Below, piece by piece: positions 33,720 to 45,344 of a stretch of 64,000 nt of DNA. A program made the translations under genes and the position numbers. The stretch spans positions 406,114,745-406,178,744 of the forward strand of contig NC_056738.1 of NCBI RefSeq assembly GCF_019279795.1, given 5' to 3'. The notes beneath the pieces are model-generated. The model searched no databases. It saw nothing but the letters and a program-made list of their open reading frames with translations, and was not told the DNA's origin. Each line of letters starts with the position of its first letter. Within the stretch, counting starts at the first letter, position 1. Source of the stretch: Protopterus annectens (lineage: Eukaryota > Chordata > Ceratodontiformes > Protopteridae).

Positions 33720-34479
33720 TTGGGGCGTCAGTTTGATTACTGAAACTGCTTTTGAAATCCTAATATTGCTGAAGAATGATGTTTTAGTTATGTATGCCTT
33801 TAAATAGCATTTACTGCAACATTGTAGTTTTACTGACTTATAGCCCCCTCAAAAAAAAAAAAACTGCTAAGGAAGCATGAGTCCTACTGTGCTAATGGAG
33901 TGACAAAACTAAGAATTTACATGAAGAAACTTACATTTTCCTTAAATAAAAGATTAATAGACTAATGTAGTTATGTAACTGTAATAAAGACGTAATGTAT
34001 CTCTTCAGCACTGACTCTATACTGTGTTGTTGTAGGTTATTTTTATAATGTGCTTATCTGTCTTGTTTAACCAGTTGTATTACTTTAGGTACTGGGCTAG
34101 ATTCCATGCAGCAGGGACGTTTTGCAATTCAGCATTTTTGAAAGTGAATTGCATCTCCTGGCTGTGACAGTGCTGACTCGCTTAATTAATGCAGAGCATG
34201 CAAAACACTGCAGTGAGTAACAGAAGTAATCAGAGCAAGTCCTAAGGGAAACTCAGTGCCGAAAGGCAAACACCACTGGGTCTGATGTACTAGAATCACA
34301 AATCCAGGAATTAAGCAAATGACGTTCTGGTGAAACAATCCTTATTGTATAAAGAAAACATATAGCCCTAAATATATTTAGTAAAATACAGATATAAACA
34401 GCAGTCCTGCTTGATTATGAATATTGAAAAATGTGTAATAAAAAAGTACCAGACATAAACACTCAATGTATGCATGTGT

Positions 34480-34482
<3 letters not shown>
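33720..34482. other. Unassigned DNA
   Basis: Nothing recognised. Confidence 0.4.

Positions 34483-34538
<56 letters not shown>
34483..34538. repeat. (TA)n microsatellite
   Basis: About 28 TA units. Confidence 0.97.
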
Positions 34539-34542
<4 letters not shown>

Positions 34543-35002
34543 AAAGCAACATATCAAGGTAGTACAAAACCATCATTTAAATAGTAGATGAAATCCAAAC
34601 CCAGAAATAACAATACTCTCAATAAATGCAGTACAGTTTCCATAAATGCAATCATCACAGCATATCCACAATTTTGTAAACATAAAGGAAACTTATAAGG
34701 CAAAATGTGTGGCAAAACATACAATAATAAGAAATTATCTGACAATATGTCAAAAAGTTCATAGCAGGACATTATCTGCATATTTCTCATACATATATAG
34801 AATAATTGCAAGGCCATGTCTAAATGTACTCCAAGCTGATCCCTACATAGTTAGGCAGATAACAAAATAGGTGAGGGAGAGAACCCATACAATGAGAGTA
34901 GTTTTTTGTATCCTGAGAGAGCATGAAGGCAACCACTGGAGTCACTCAGAAATCTATACTAGGGCCTCTATTATTCAGATGAAAAACCAGGATACTTGGT
35001 TA

Positions 35003-35204
35003 AAAGAACACACTGTGAACAAGCACCAACACTTCACTCAGCTCGATGAAGAAATAAATGTAAAAAGCCGTTCTTATTCACTTTAATACCAAAACAAAAT
35101 AAATTTATTTTGTTTTGGTATTAAATTGAATAAGAATGGCTTTTTACATTTATTTCTTCATCGAGCTGAGTGAAGTGTTGGTGCTTGTTCACAGTGTGTT
35201 CTTT
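35003..35204. repeat. Near-perfect palindrome, ~101 bp arms with no spacer
   Basis: Centre between 35103 and 35104 (AAAATAAA/TTTATTTT). The arms extend outwards to AAAGAACACAC and GTGTGTTCTTT, with a few mismatches (for example CCGTTC versus GAATGG). A CGATGAAG word occurs once in each arm. May be a foldback end of a Penelope-like insertion; this is inference. Confidence 0.9.
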
Positions 35205-35230
35205 TTTTCTTCAGTTTTTCATTTGTCATT

Positions 35231-35785
35231 TCATAGGTTCATAGGTTGGTACTAGGCTATCAGCCCTAGGGCCTATACAAGCCTAGCCATAACAATTTTC
35301 TGGCTATTTCTTCCCACACTATTTACTTCCCTGGACTCCTGTCTAGCAGGGCAACTGACGTGATCCCCGGGGTGAATTTCCTTTCTCCCATCCAATCGTC
35401 AAGGTTCCTTTTGAAGATGGTCAAAGAGGCACTCTGCTTAACATGTATGGGCAATCTATTCCAGAGTCTGGGGAGTCTCTGGGTCAGGAACCTATCCCTC
35501 CAGCATGTTTTGGTTGTTGTGATGACAAGGTTTAGATTCCTGGAGCATGTGGCTCTGAGGGATTGGGATTTCTTTAAGTGTAGCATGTCCAACAGCTCTG
35601 GGTTTGACATGGTCTTGAATGCTAAGCAGAGATCGCCTCTGAGTAGACGATATGCGACGGAGTATAGCTGGAGTTTTTTAAGGCGGTCAGTGTAGGGCTA
35701 ATAACCACCCCTGCCAAGTCTCAAACCCAGGCCCCTGTCAACTACAGCATAGTGCATTAGCCCACTAGGCCACTCAGCTCAGTTC
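35231..35785 (-). mobile_element. tRNA-headed, CR1-tailed composite (SINE-like)
   Basis: On the minus strand a tRNA-like head occupies about 35782-35700: A box TGGCCTAGTGGG (35772-35761) and B box GGTTTGAGACT (35727-35717), 33 bp apart. It passes directly into 460 bp of the CR1-like LINE 3' end, ending CCTATGAACCTATG. The tail still encodes the last ~95 codons of LINE ORF2 without a stop (35323-35610: MSNPELLDMLHLKKSQS, LWNRLPIHVKQSAS, LDDWMG). It matches copy A closely. Confidence 0.7.
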
Positions 35786-35799
35786 ATTTTCTACTAGGA

Positions 35800-36440
35800 T
35801 ATTTGGTTAGCCAAGATTGCAGATGATTGTAAACCCCGAGTCATCCTCGATTTCCTCTCTCTCATACAGATGCTATGAGTCAAACTTACTCATGTTAATA
35901 GCTGGTGCACAGAAAATGGGCTTAAACTAATGCTAAAAAGTGTAGTATTGTATTTGGTAAACAAACCCTCAACACAGCCTATAGTGCAAACAGCATTCTA
36001 CTCCAAAATGAAGATGTTGTGAGAGACTTTGGAACATGTGTAGATAATTCCCTCTCTTTTGGTCATCATATTGCAACACTTATTAGGAAATCTTTCTATC
36101 TGGTGCAGATCCAAAGAAGTCCTAACCCCTCTATATTCTTTACTTATCGTACCCATCATGGAAGACAATGCTCCCTTTGGGAAGTATCTTACTAGAAATA
36201 CTAGGCAGTTGGAGAGACCAGAGAGGTTCATAACAAATAAGAACATGAGCCTAAAGACCTGAGCTATCAGGAGGGGCTAGAGGCTCTGTCCCTGTATTCA
36301 GTATCACACAGATTTGTTATTGCTGATAAGTGCTTTGTTTTCCAGGGCATTAGCAAGTCAGCAATTAAAGACCTCTTACATCTCTGCAAATCAAACAGTC
36401 CAGTGAGCACTAGAACCAGAGAGCTAAACCTGCTTTGTAA
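35800..36440 (+). pseudogene. Older CR1-like LINE relic, segment 1
   Basis: Decayed post-catalytic RT and C-terminal region in several frames: WLAKIADDCK near 35810 (FADD-like), an RDFGTCVDNSLSFG-type block near 36021, then a degraded NSPVSTRTRELNLL near 36400. The same family as copies A and B but far more diverged. It resumes at 37190. Confidence 0.65.
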
Positions 36441-36448
36441 GTTTATAA

Positions 36449-37120
36449 TTTCATAGATGGTTACTTGGCTATCAGTCCAACACCATCTTAAGTTTAGCCA
36501 AGCTTACCCGAAATTTAACAAAATATTGCTGACGTGTCACTACCCCAAGGAATTCTATGGATATGATATAGGTTTGTACATATCAACTGTCCACAGGCTG
36601 TCCCTGTCCATTAGGGACATAGGTGCTAACCAGGGGTAAATTTGCAATTTTTCATCAATCAGTCAAAGTTACATTTGAATAGGGTTTGGGATGAGCTTTG
36701 CACATGGACTGGAAAACCTGTTCCAGAGAAGGGGGTAATCTTTGAGAGACATACCTATCCCTCCAACATGCCCTGTTCATGTTCCAGATGAAGTTTAGGT
36801 CCTTAGAATGGGTATTTCTGATTTTTTTTGCAGTGATACAACAAATCTATCAGTGTAGGATCAGAGAATGTCTTGTAGGCTACACATAGATCACCTCACA
36901 GCAGTCTGTAGGAGACCGAGTACAGGGATAGGGCTTTGAGACAGTTCACATAGGACTTTGTTTACTCCCTCTATTCTTTTTGTGAGTAACCTCTGTGGTT
37001 TCTCAGGCTTTTGCAAGTGCCTGGTCAGGTGCATGTAGAAGGGTGCATTGTACTCCGAGATGAATCACACAAATAATGACCTCCTTTGATTTGGGTGCCA
37101 TGCCCTAACCTATAAGCTGT
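36449..37120 (-). pseudogene. CR1-like LINE 3' fragment inserted in reverse into the older relic
   Basis: Starts at its 3' end TTTCATAGATGGTTACTTGG CTATCAGTCC (compare TTCATAGGTTGGTACTAGGC TATCAGCCC at 35232) and runs into the C-terminal coding part in reverse. It splits the plus-strand relic between RELNLL and SKLWWRERF. Confidence 0.6.
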
Positions 37121-37189
37121 GCAATGCAGACTGATTTTTTTACCACAGTAGACATGTGGTGGTCAAAGCTCAGGTCACTGTCAACATGT

Positions 37190-37458
37190 TTTCTCAGATG
37201 TATTCATCAAACAAGCAAATTATGGTGGAGAGAGAGGTTCATCACACAACTACTACCCCTTCTCTGGAACAAACTTCCATTCCAGATCAAGCAGTGTGAC
37301 ACATTATCTGCCTTAAGAAAGATGTTAGACCATTGGATGGGAATTAACATGAGTGCCTATATCTCCTTCAAAAGTGAGGTAAGCTTTGAGGTTCGATATT
37401 GGCAAAGCACAAACAACCACATCTCCCAGGTGCCTTGTATTTTCTATGATTCTATGAA
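37190..37458 (+). pseudogene. Older CR1-like LINE relic, segment 2, with CR1 3' end
   Basis: SKLWWRERFITQLLPLLWNK and LRKMLDHWMGI continue the C-terminal domain. It ends TTTCTATGATTCTATGAAGG, the ATTCTATG repeat characteristic of CR1 3' ends. This supports calling the whole family CR1-like. Confidence 0.75.
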
Positions 37459-37619
37459 GGTATAACCCAAAGTGCAAATCAAGTGTGTAACCTATGTCAT
37501 TCCCAGATGTCTGCTATAAACGTATTACCTGTATACAGACTACTAACAAGCCAACTTATGGATCAGTCAACAAAATGCATTGCCACATAGCAGCTAACAC
37601 AGGCATGTAAGTAACCATG

Positions 37620-37621
<2 letters not shown>

Positions 37622-37659
<38 letters not shown>
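37622..37659. repeat. (AC)n microsatellite
   Basis: 19 AC units. Confidence 0.97.
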
Positions 37660-37660
<1 letters not shown>

Positions 37661-37994
37661 TTTATTAATTTAAACTGGATAAGTGAACTTATCTTTCTTT
37701 GATGCTTTTACTGAAATCCAGTCCATAAGGTTGGGGGTAAATGGGTAGATAAATATATATGAACGATGTACAGTAACCAATCAATGAACATGTTTTTGGA
37801 ATGGAACCAGAGAATACCCACAGTAGACCAACATAGACTTGGTGAGAAGGAAAAACAAACTCCATGCAAATGGTGAAAGGAGGTCAGGAATGACACTGTT
37901 ACCTTACTGGAGGAGAGGTGGGAATTAGCAACAACCACTAGCTTACCCATTCTGGGATGGAAGGTTGGGTTTTTGCTTGGCATCTAGCACTGCT

Positions 37995-38095
37995 CCAGTA
38001 ATGGGTACAGTGCTATAATTGATGCGGTGGTACATTAGGTGCAGTGTTATAATCGGTGTGGTGCTATAATCGGCATAGTGTTATAACCGTACACA
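37995..38095 (+). repeat. Short degenerate tandem repeat
   Basis: CAGTGCTATAATTG, CAGTGTTATAATCGG, TGGTGCTATAATCGG, TAGTGTTATAACCG: an approximately 20 bp unit. Confidence 0.7.
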
Positions 38096-38930
38096 TTGTT
38101 GAAGATGAATTCAGTGTACCAGGAGGGAGGGAGCTAATTGATGTTATGCATGATGATGATGAGCATGAGGGCAAGCAGTGCTGCCTTGTTAGGGCATACC
38201 AAAAATTCCTTGGCATTGTAAGACAATGTATGTGATGCTGCTGGGTTGCTCTGCTCTATGTTTCTGTTCCCCTTCCCAACCTTACTGATGGATACAAGTA
38301 TACTGGCCAGGGAGATAGTAATGCAGACACAAAGTAGAAGAAGTTGAAGTTATACTACGCAAATGATCAGCTGGAGCTGTACACAAGGGGGAGACACACA
38401 CACACATAAAAAAAAATCGGTACCCTGAAGGTGTGAGACAAAGATTTTATAACCGGAGCCTCTATGCTACATACTGTATGGCACTGACTATAATTATAGC
38501 TAACTCCTGGCTGATTATGCCAATATGCAGAATAACATGCAACAGATTGTCTGAGTAAATGATACTGCACTAAAATTGCTGTCATTAGGTCTACACAATA
38601 TCATGGAGTATAGCACAGTATAAGTATATTCACATCTCTAAATGTTCCTAACTGATACACAATGATTACCATCCTAGATGAGCTTTTTCTATGAACAAGA
38701 TACAATATTCACCAAGTTATGAATCCTACACTGAAATTTACAAATGTACAGTTAAAGTCTTTAAGGTCTGTGGAATATATTTGTGCTATTAACTACACGG
38801 TGTTAGGCAAAATATGCTATCACAATATTAATACAGTAAACGAATAATGACGATGAAGTCTCAGGTCAAGCTATGCACAGCTCACGATGCTTGTCTCTGT
38901 ATCTGATATGTCACCTTTTCATCTTACACA

Positions 38931-39271
38931 GACGGTTTTGGGTTAATACACACAGCCTTACATTGATTTATTTATTTATCACATGCACATGTGGGGCATT
39001 TTATGTGGGACAAGCCATTCTCTATTGTGAAAAAGAAAAATGGAATTAATTTTTTGGGTGGTTGGTTTCCACCAGGAGTAAATGAACAGTTTGTTTGGTA
39101 ACCAATCATTTTGTTTTGTTTTGTTTTTGACGGTTTTTGAGTGACTTCTTTTTTACATGTGTGGCTGTGTGTGCCAATAAACCGCAAAAAGGTCTACTTT
39201 ACTTTTGCTCTTGTCGTGAATGATTAAACGCACTATTCACCAGGATTTGGTCTGCTGGCTGCCTCTTTTGT
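38931..39271. mobile_element. Unidentified insert flanked by 18 bp direct repeats
   Basis: The flanks ACCTTTTCATCTTACACA (38913-38930) and ACCTTTTCATCTTAGACA (39272-39289) differ at one base. The 341 bp insert is non-coding, with a GTTTTGTTTTGTTTTTG stretch, an AATAAA signal near 39176 on the plus strand and no clear terminal repeat. A long duplication fits target-primed or Penelope-type insertion. Confidence 0.65.
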
Positions 39272-40029
39272 ACCTTTTCATCTTAGACAATGTTCCGTGA
39301 TCACCAGTTACCATAACACAGGAACAAAATCTATGCTGATATCACTGACCTTGGTCAGTCACAGAGTAAACAGCTGGTGTCATTCATACATGGGAAATCA
39401 GTTGTCTTTTGCTTAACTTACTTTGCCACTATGTTTTTCCATTAAAGAGATAATATCCCATCCCCTAGCATCAAATTCTATACTGTCAAAAATGAAAAAA
39501 ATATATAATTTTCTGAACCAAAAAAAAAAAAAAATAAATGTATTATTCATTATTTATTTTCTTTTATTTATGGGGAAAGATCAACTGGGTTACATTGACC
39601 ATTTTCAAGAGAGGCCTGTAGAGAAAAGCTCCTAGAAATATTAGATGTACTATATAATGCAGTTTAGATAAACTCCAAAGAAAGGGCAGTATATAAAAAT
39701 AATGAATTAAAAAAATGGATAAACAGGAACTGTGATGTAAAGATAAAGTGCAACAAGCTTTAACAAGTGACATTGGTGCACATAGTAGAGCATCACTGAA
39801 GCAGACAATTAATATAAATGTAGCAAAATTACTAAGCAGTAAACAGTACATAAAATATGGAAGATAAAGAAATGTTATATGCATCTGTATTCACTGTAGT
39901 ATATCAGCTGATAGAACAATAATACATACATTTCTCATGGGAGGATTGTATTAAACAGTACCTAATATAATGCATTCTTTGTCTGCTTCTTTTTGAGGGT
40001 ATAGCAGAGTTTGTAACTTATTTGATTTA

Positions 40030-40560
40030 ACTTATGAATTGTTTTTGCCTACATAAAATGCTTCACAGATGTTGCAGCTGGCTAAATACACCACAACACT
40101 AGAAATATAATTATAAACATTTTAGATCGATCCTGTCATTCTGTCATAAACTGGAACCACAACATATGGTCCTGGGTTTATAAGTCTGCTATAACCACAA
40201 AAACACAGTTTAAGTGTCCTGGTGTTTCTAAGACAACAACTTCAAAATCACCAGATTGCAACAAAAAGATTTCATATCATGTTGCTTTTTATTAATGAAG
40301 GAGGGTTTCTCTCCAAATATCTTGAGCAAATCCTTTTAGTGTTTTCCAGTTAACTGTGACTTTATCTTTAAAAATTATTACATCTGCACTGTAACAGCTA
40401 AGTCTGAAGTCCATTTTCTGTTGCTGATCTTATCCTTTTGCTCATTACAAAATAATTCAACTTCAAACACGATGGGAACAGAAAGATTTTTTTTGTTAGC
40501 TTTAACCTTAAAACTGATCAAGTTAAATTGGTCTTTATGACCTACTCTGTCCAGAATTTT
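40030..40560 (-). pseudogene. Second Penelope-like element relic, RT-endonuclease linker and GIY start
   Basis: Minus strand reads DLLKIFGEKPSFINKKQH near 40330-40290, the linker that follows RT in Penelope elements, then after stops VVVYLASCNICEAFYVGK near 40100-40047. That matches VVYLAHCSICRKFYVGK of the 26.5 kb element. The endonuclease breaks off after the YVG strand. Confidence 0.65.
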
Positions 40561-40916
40561 TTTTAGATGTCTAATTCTTGTGAAAACATATAATCAAAGA
40601 GTGAAAGGGCAGACTCTTAGTGTCTTTTATATCGTATTTTATTTTATCCTTTGTTCAGAAAAGTTAGATTTTCATGGTGGACAGTATTGAGCAGGACATT
40701 AGAGGAGGGGCTCTGGGGTCTTTATTGGAAAAACTTCAAGTGGAGTGCAAATTTGGTTAAATATGATACTTTTTTCTCAGTATTAATGATGACGGCTACT
40801 TTTATCTCTTTGCTGGTCCAGAGGCAGTGACATTAGCATGGATCACTGAAGAAAAATGGTTTTGTTTAAATGATGACTCAGAACCCTGGTGTTTTTATAC
40901 TTCAACAAATACCTAC

Positions 40917-41278
40917 TAATTATAGGGTCTATATCAGAAGATTGAAGTTTCAAAACTTCGAATCTGATATGGTCGACACCATATGATCAAAGTCTTGAAA
41001 CTTCTAATCTTTTAACGAAGATCTCTGCACAATGTGTAAAGGGAAGATTCCCCTTTTCTGCACTGTAGTGCTATCTCGGAGTTGGTATATTTAAGTAGTG
41101 GGGGTGTGGGGGTGCACGGGGGCTTGCCTCCCTGCTTAGAGCATTTCAATGGTTTGTTTATGTAGGTTGTTGTTTTTTTATTAAATTTTTGATGTTTCAA
41201 GACTTCGATTATATGGTGTCGGCCATATCAGATTTGAAGTTTTGAAACTTCGATAATGTAATATAGACCCTAATTATA
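40917..41278. mobile_element. 346 bp MITE with perfect 8 bp duplication
   Basis: Element 40925-41270. It starts GGGTCTATAT and ends ATATAGACCC, with inverted arms of about 90-100 bp (GAAGTTTCAAAACTTC, CTGATATGG, CGACACCATAT). Flanked on both sides by TAATTATA (40917-40924, 41271-41278). The centre carries an inverted copy of the GC-rich core (GGGGGTGCACGGGGGCTTGC). 8 bp duplications fit hAT- or Merlin-type transposases. Confidence 0.9.
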
Positions 41279-41499
41279 GGCCGATGTTTTTTCACACCTC
41301 AAAAAAGCTTGATTTTTTTTTTCTTTCAACTCTCACCAAAAACATCTGATCAAAAAATCAGAAAATCCCTTACTAGAAAGATTAACCCAGGCAATGCAGT
41401 CAGCAGAATCACCATTACTTCTCTCAGATTCAGACATTTAGGCCTAACTTCTGCCATCTGCTCAAATGCTACTCAAATGCATGTAAACAGGGAGTAAAT

Positions 41500-43350
41500 T
41501 ATATTTAAACAACAAACTTGGGGCTGTTTCTATCCTTTTTCCCAAGTACTTCTGTCATCTTCATGCTAAGATCCTGAAATTGACTTATCTCTTCATTAAT
41601 TAAAGATGTTCCCTCTTGCACTAGAAGGCTTGATTTCCTAGAGTTTACCTTAAATCTGTTGAAGGCTTTAAAATTTCTAAAGTTCTGCAGCAACCCCCTC
41701 CCCATCTGTATAAGGGTTCTTTAAATAAATGATTAACTCATCTGTAGGCAGCGAGACCCTTCTTCTCCTGAACCAGTCTAATACCTCTCCATCCTCCTCA
41801 TACTCAAACACTGAACCACAGGTTCAGTGTACAATGTAAAGAGAAGTGGTAAGTGACCATCTCCTTTGTATTTCCTTTTTATTACCAAAATAGAATGAAA
41901 TTGTTCTGTTAACTCTTACTCTGGCCTTCAGAGAGTCATATAGCTTTTGCATCCATGATATTAAATGGGAGGTTAATTTAAATGCATGCAATACCTTCCA
42001 TAAATTAGACTAGTCAACACGGTTGCAAGATTTTTCAGTACCAACCAAAAGAAAGACCCATAGGGTCACCAGCAACTTGGCATATGTCACTGTGTCTAGG
42101 ATTTTACCTAATAGTTTGTGTCTACTATCTGGTAACACTATATTTAACTTCCTGCTCATGAAATGCTATAATCTACATTTAACAGTGAAAATAGACAATA
42201 TGATCCAGAGTGATCCAAGGGTTTCTGTATTTGAGAGTGACAGCTATAAGGATAGCTTGCTATGAAAGGGGAACAATGCTAGTCCTCTCGGCCTGTATTA
42301 AACACCTGCAGTAAGATGGGAGTGTCTTCATTCCTATATAAGACTTCACAAATGCCATCTGCTGTTTGGCAAATTCTTAATATCTCTAAGACTTTGAAAA
42401 TAGTCTACAAAAGGCCTCATTAGGTAGGATGGGTGAATATAAGTTCTCCAAAAAGTCCTCAGTTCCCATGCCTTTGCAGTGCCTCAGACACACAAGAAGC
42501 ATACACATCCCTACAATACCTCCTCAATTCATTCACTTTTTGGCAGGTGGATGAACCCAGTCTAGATCCTTCTTTATATAATATTATCTGCTTAATATAC
42601 CATTCAGCCTCTATTTTTCAGAAATTAATGTAAAGAATCCTGTCTGTCTTATTCCCAATTCCTATTGATCTGTTTTTCTATGTTAGGGCTCCATAGTCCT
42701 CTCTGAGGCTGTATAGCATCTCCTGTAATCATTTATATTGCATCCTTTAGATCCTCTTGCAACCTACCTGTCTTATGTAGGTCCTCTAATTTTGTTCAGT
42801 CTCTGTAGTTTCTTTCCCATTTCCAATCCCTTTCTAGACTTCATGGTGTGGGCATATTATACCATCACCGAATCAATTCTCAGTTTAAGATTTTCCAACT
42901 TGAGTGTACCAGACATGTTACAAACTAGATTTCCATACCTGAAAAAGTATGTCCACCTAGGATGCCAAACTTTCATAGTGCAGCAGAGTGATATTTAAAC
43001 TCACAGTTGTTAACCAATGAGCAGGAGTTAATTTTGGAGACACCTATCAGTACATGATCTAAAGGAAGTGTAGAAACAATGTCACAACTGATTAACTTTG
43101 GCCAATATAGTTTTAATAGGAGGAAAAGAGTAGTATCAATAACATCTCTGTTCTCTGAAATAGAAGTTCGATCCCCTCCACCTCTGATACAGCACTTTCT
43201 ATACTTCCAAAATATCTGAATTCAGGATCAGGGCTTTAAGAGTGCTTGTTATTCTTGTATGTGTCAGTGCTGAGGGGTACTCCAGCTATTCACGAGAAAA
43301 CAAACTTTCATTATTACCAATTCTTAGTAAAATAACAATGAGACCTGACT
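41500..43350 (-). pseudogene. L1-clade LINE ORF2 relic
   Basis: Minus-strand blocks in order: a degraded endonuclease end (LPLDHVLIGVSK near 43075), a coiled linker (RKGLEMGKKLQRLNKI), TPILLQVFNTGRED, HSQIQKPLDHSGSYCLFSLL NVDY near 42235-42165 (the SYRPISLLNVDYK box), LVGTEKSCNRVD near 42040 (DTEKAFDRVDW), SNLWKVL, SWMQKLYDSLKARVRVNRTI, LPLLFTLYTEPVV near 41850, then FKVNSRKSSLLVQEG near 41630. DAEKAFDRVDW and RVRVNG-type words are L1-clade, distinct from the CR1-like copies. Frame changes and stops abound. Confidence 0.72.
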
Positions 43351-45340
43351 TGAAGGATATATATTCACCAAGATCATTCTAGCTGTAGCCCATCTGACTC
43401 ACAGTAGATGTCTTATGTACCCTTCCAGTAACTAAATCTTTATGAGCCAGGACTTCAGTCCCAGTAGTCTGACAGATAAGCATCTCTATTCCAGTTCTTC
43501 TTGACTGAACTTCATCCATCAAAAGAGTACCATAAACTTTTCTGACCCAACCCCTCTACGGCACTTCCATTTCTACCAAAGACAACTGAGTCCCCTACAA
43601 AAGTATATTTGAGCAAGGATTCAAGAATGTTTCAAAAGGAGGTGAAACAGTTCAGCATTTCATTTGGAAATCTTAAACATGAAACATTTCTAATGATTTT
43701 GGATCTCCCTTCCAACAGAGTGAGGGCCAACATTTTTCACTGTCACAGTCCTCATATTCAGACATAATTAGTCATGGCATAGCTGTGTACCTTCAAAGCA
43801 GTGAAACTCTTTATAGAAGTCTCTTAACCAAAATGCCTGTCACATTTTTTGTAGCAATCAAACTGAAATAAGTATTCCCAGTTAAAGAACTTAAGTAACC
43901 ATACAGGTTTATATACAATAGACTCATATCCAATACTTTTTAAATCATCTAACAGACAACCTAAAATCTGTCTGCTAGCTTAATGTTGATGATGGACTTC
44001 AGGTGGGATTCACATGATTAACAGGACATACTCTATTTACCTCTTTACTCCAGGAGTAAAATGCAAGACTGCATTGTATCTGTCAGTAGGAGATTGGTCT
44101 CTAGTATATGCTTTCCTCTTCTATAAAAAGAATTGGTGTCTTCCCTTAAAGGTAATCTCAAAGGAAGCCATTTGCTAGATCATAGCCACTACACACTTCC
44201 CCCAAATTACTGATACCCCTGTCCAACTAATATTAATAATTACTTACTTAATTAATTATTGATAACCAAGCTCCACATTCAGTGTAATAAATTATGTTGA
44301 GCTATCCCCATTTGTAATCTCGTATATCAAGTAACATAAATACCAGTTATATAAGCAAACACCTTAATTAAATGGCAACGTTAACCACAACTGAATCAAA
44401 AGTGAAGAATTTAAAATGAATCTAAATTGCCTAACACTTATTTAAATCTGGAAAGAAATCTTAATAGTATCAGTATAGCTGTTATCTCTCTGCAAAAAGA
44501 AGTTGTTGGTTATCTGGAGGATATGAAAAATAGGATCCATATTAGCAAACAATCACATGAATAGCATTAGTTCAATATCTTTCCTAAAATAAAAACAATA
44601 AATACGTCTTTTGATCTATAGCAGTTACTTATAATCTTTCAAACTTTATTTCTCCTAAAGCCATAACACATTAAATTAATCCTCTAGTGCTTACAAAGAA
44701 AGTATCATAGGAATCACTAAGAAAATGAATAAATTTATTTCTCAAACCAGTTAACCAGAGAATGTGCCCGGTGGTACTTTAATTTAACATTTTACATTGT
44801 CCTTTTACCCATGGCAACAGTTAAAGGACTTCTGAATGCTCTATTTTCCATTCCATTAAATACTAAAAGTTCAGCGTGTCCAGCCTGTCATTCTCACCAC
44901 ATATTTGGATCACATTATGGACAACTCTAGCTACTTATCTAAATCTAATAATATCAATGTCAGGCTCTGATCCTTTTTAATAACCAATTAAACATTCATG
45001 ATATATGGGTGAATACTTTTTCAAAGTATCTTAAGGATGTACTCCAGTAAATAGCAGCAAATAGTCTAACCAGATTATTGAGCCATTCTATTCTGATGTA
45101 TACAATGTCTAGGCTGTCCACTTCAAAATTTTACAACTTGCAGACAATGGGGTATTGTATTCCTGCAATTAGAGCAAGTCCCTATCCTTAAACAATATGA
45201 TAGTCCAAAACTGAAAAATGTGCATATCCTATCCTTCTGTTCAGTTGTCTCCAAACATGTTCTCAATATGAATCCTTATCCAAAAAGGCATCTGAGACAT
45301 ATTTCCTGACAAACCTCATCAACCGCCCTTCATCCTCCTC
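43351..45340. other. Unassigned; may hold the 5' part of the L1-clade relic
   Basis: Weak endonuclease-like minus-strand readings reach about 43750. Beyond that nothing is recognised. Confidence 0.35.
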
Positions 45341-45344
45341 ATGG

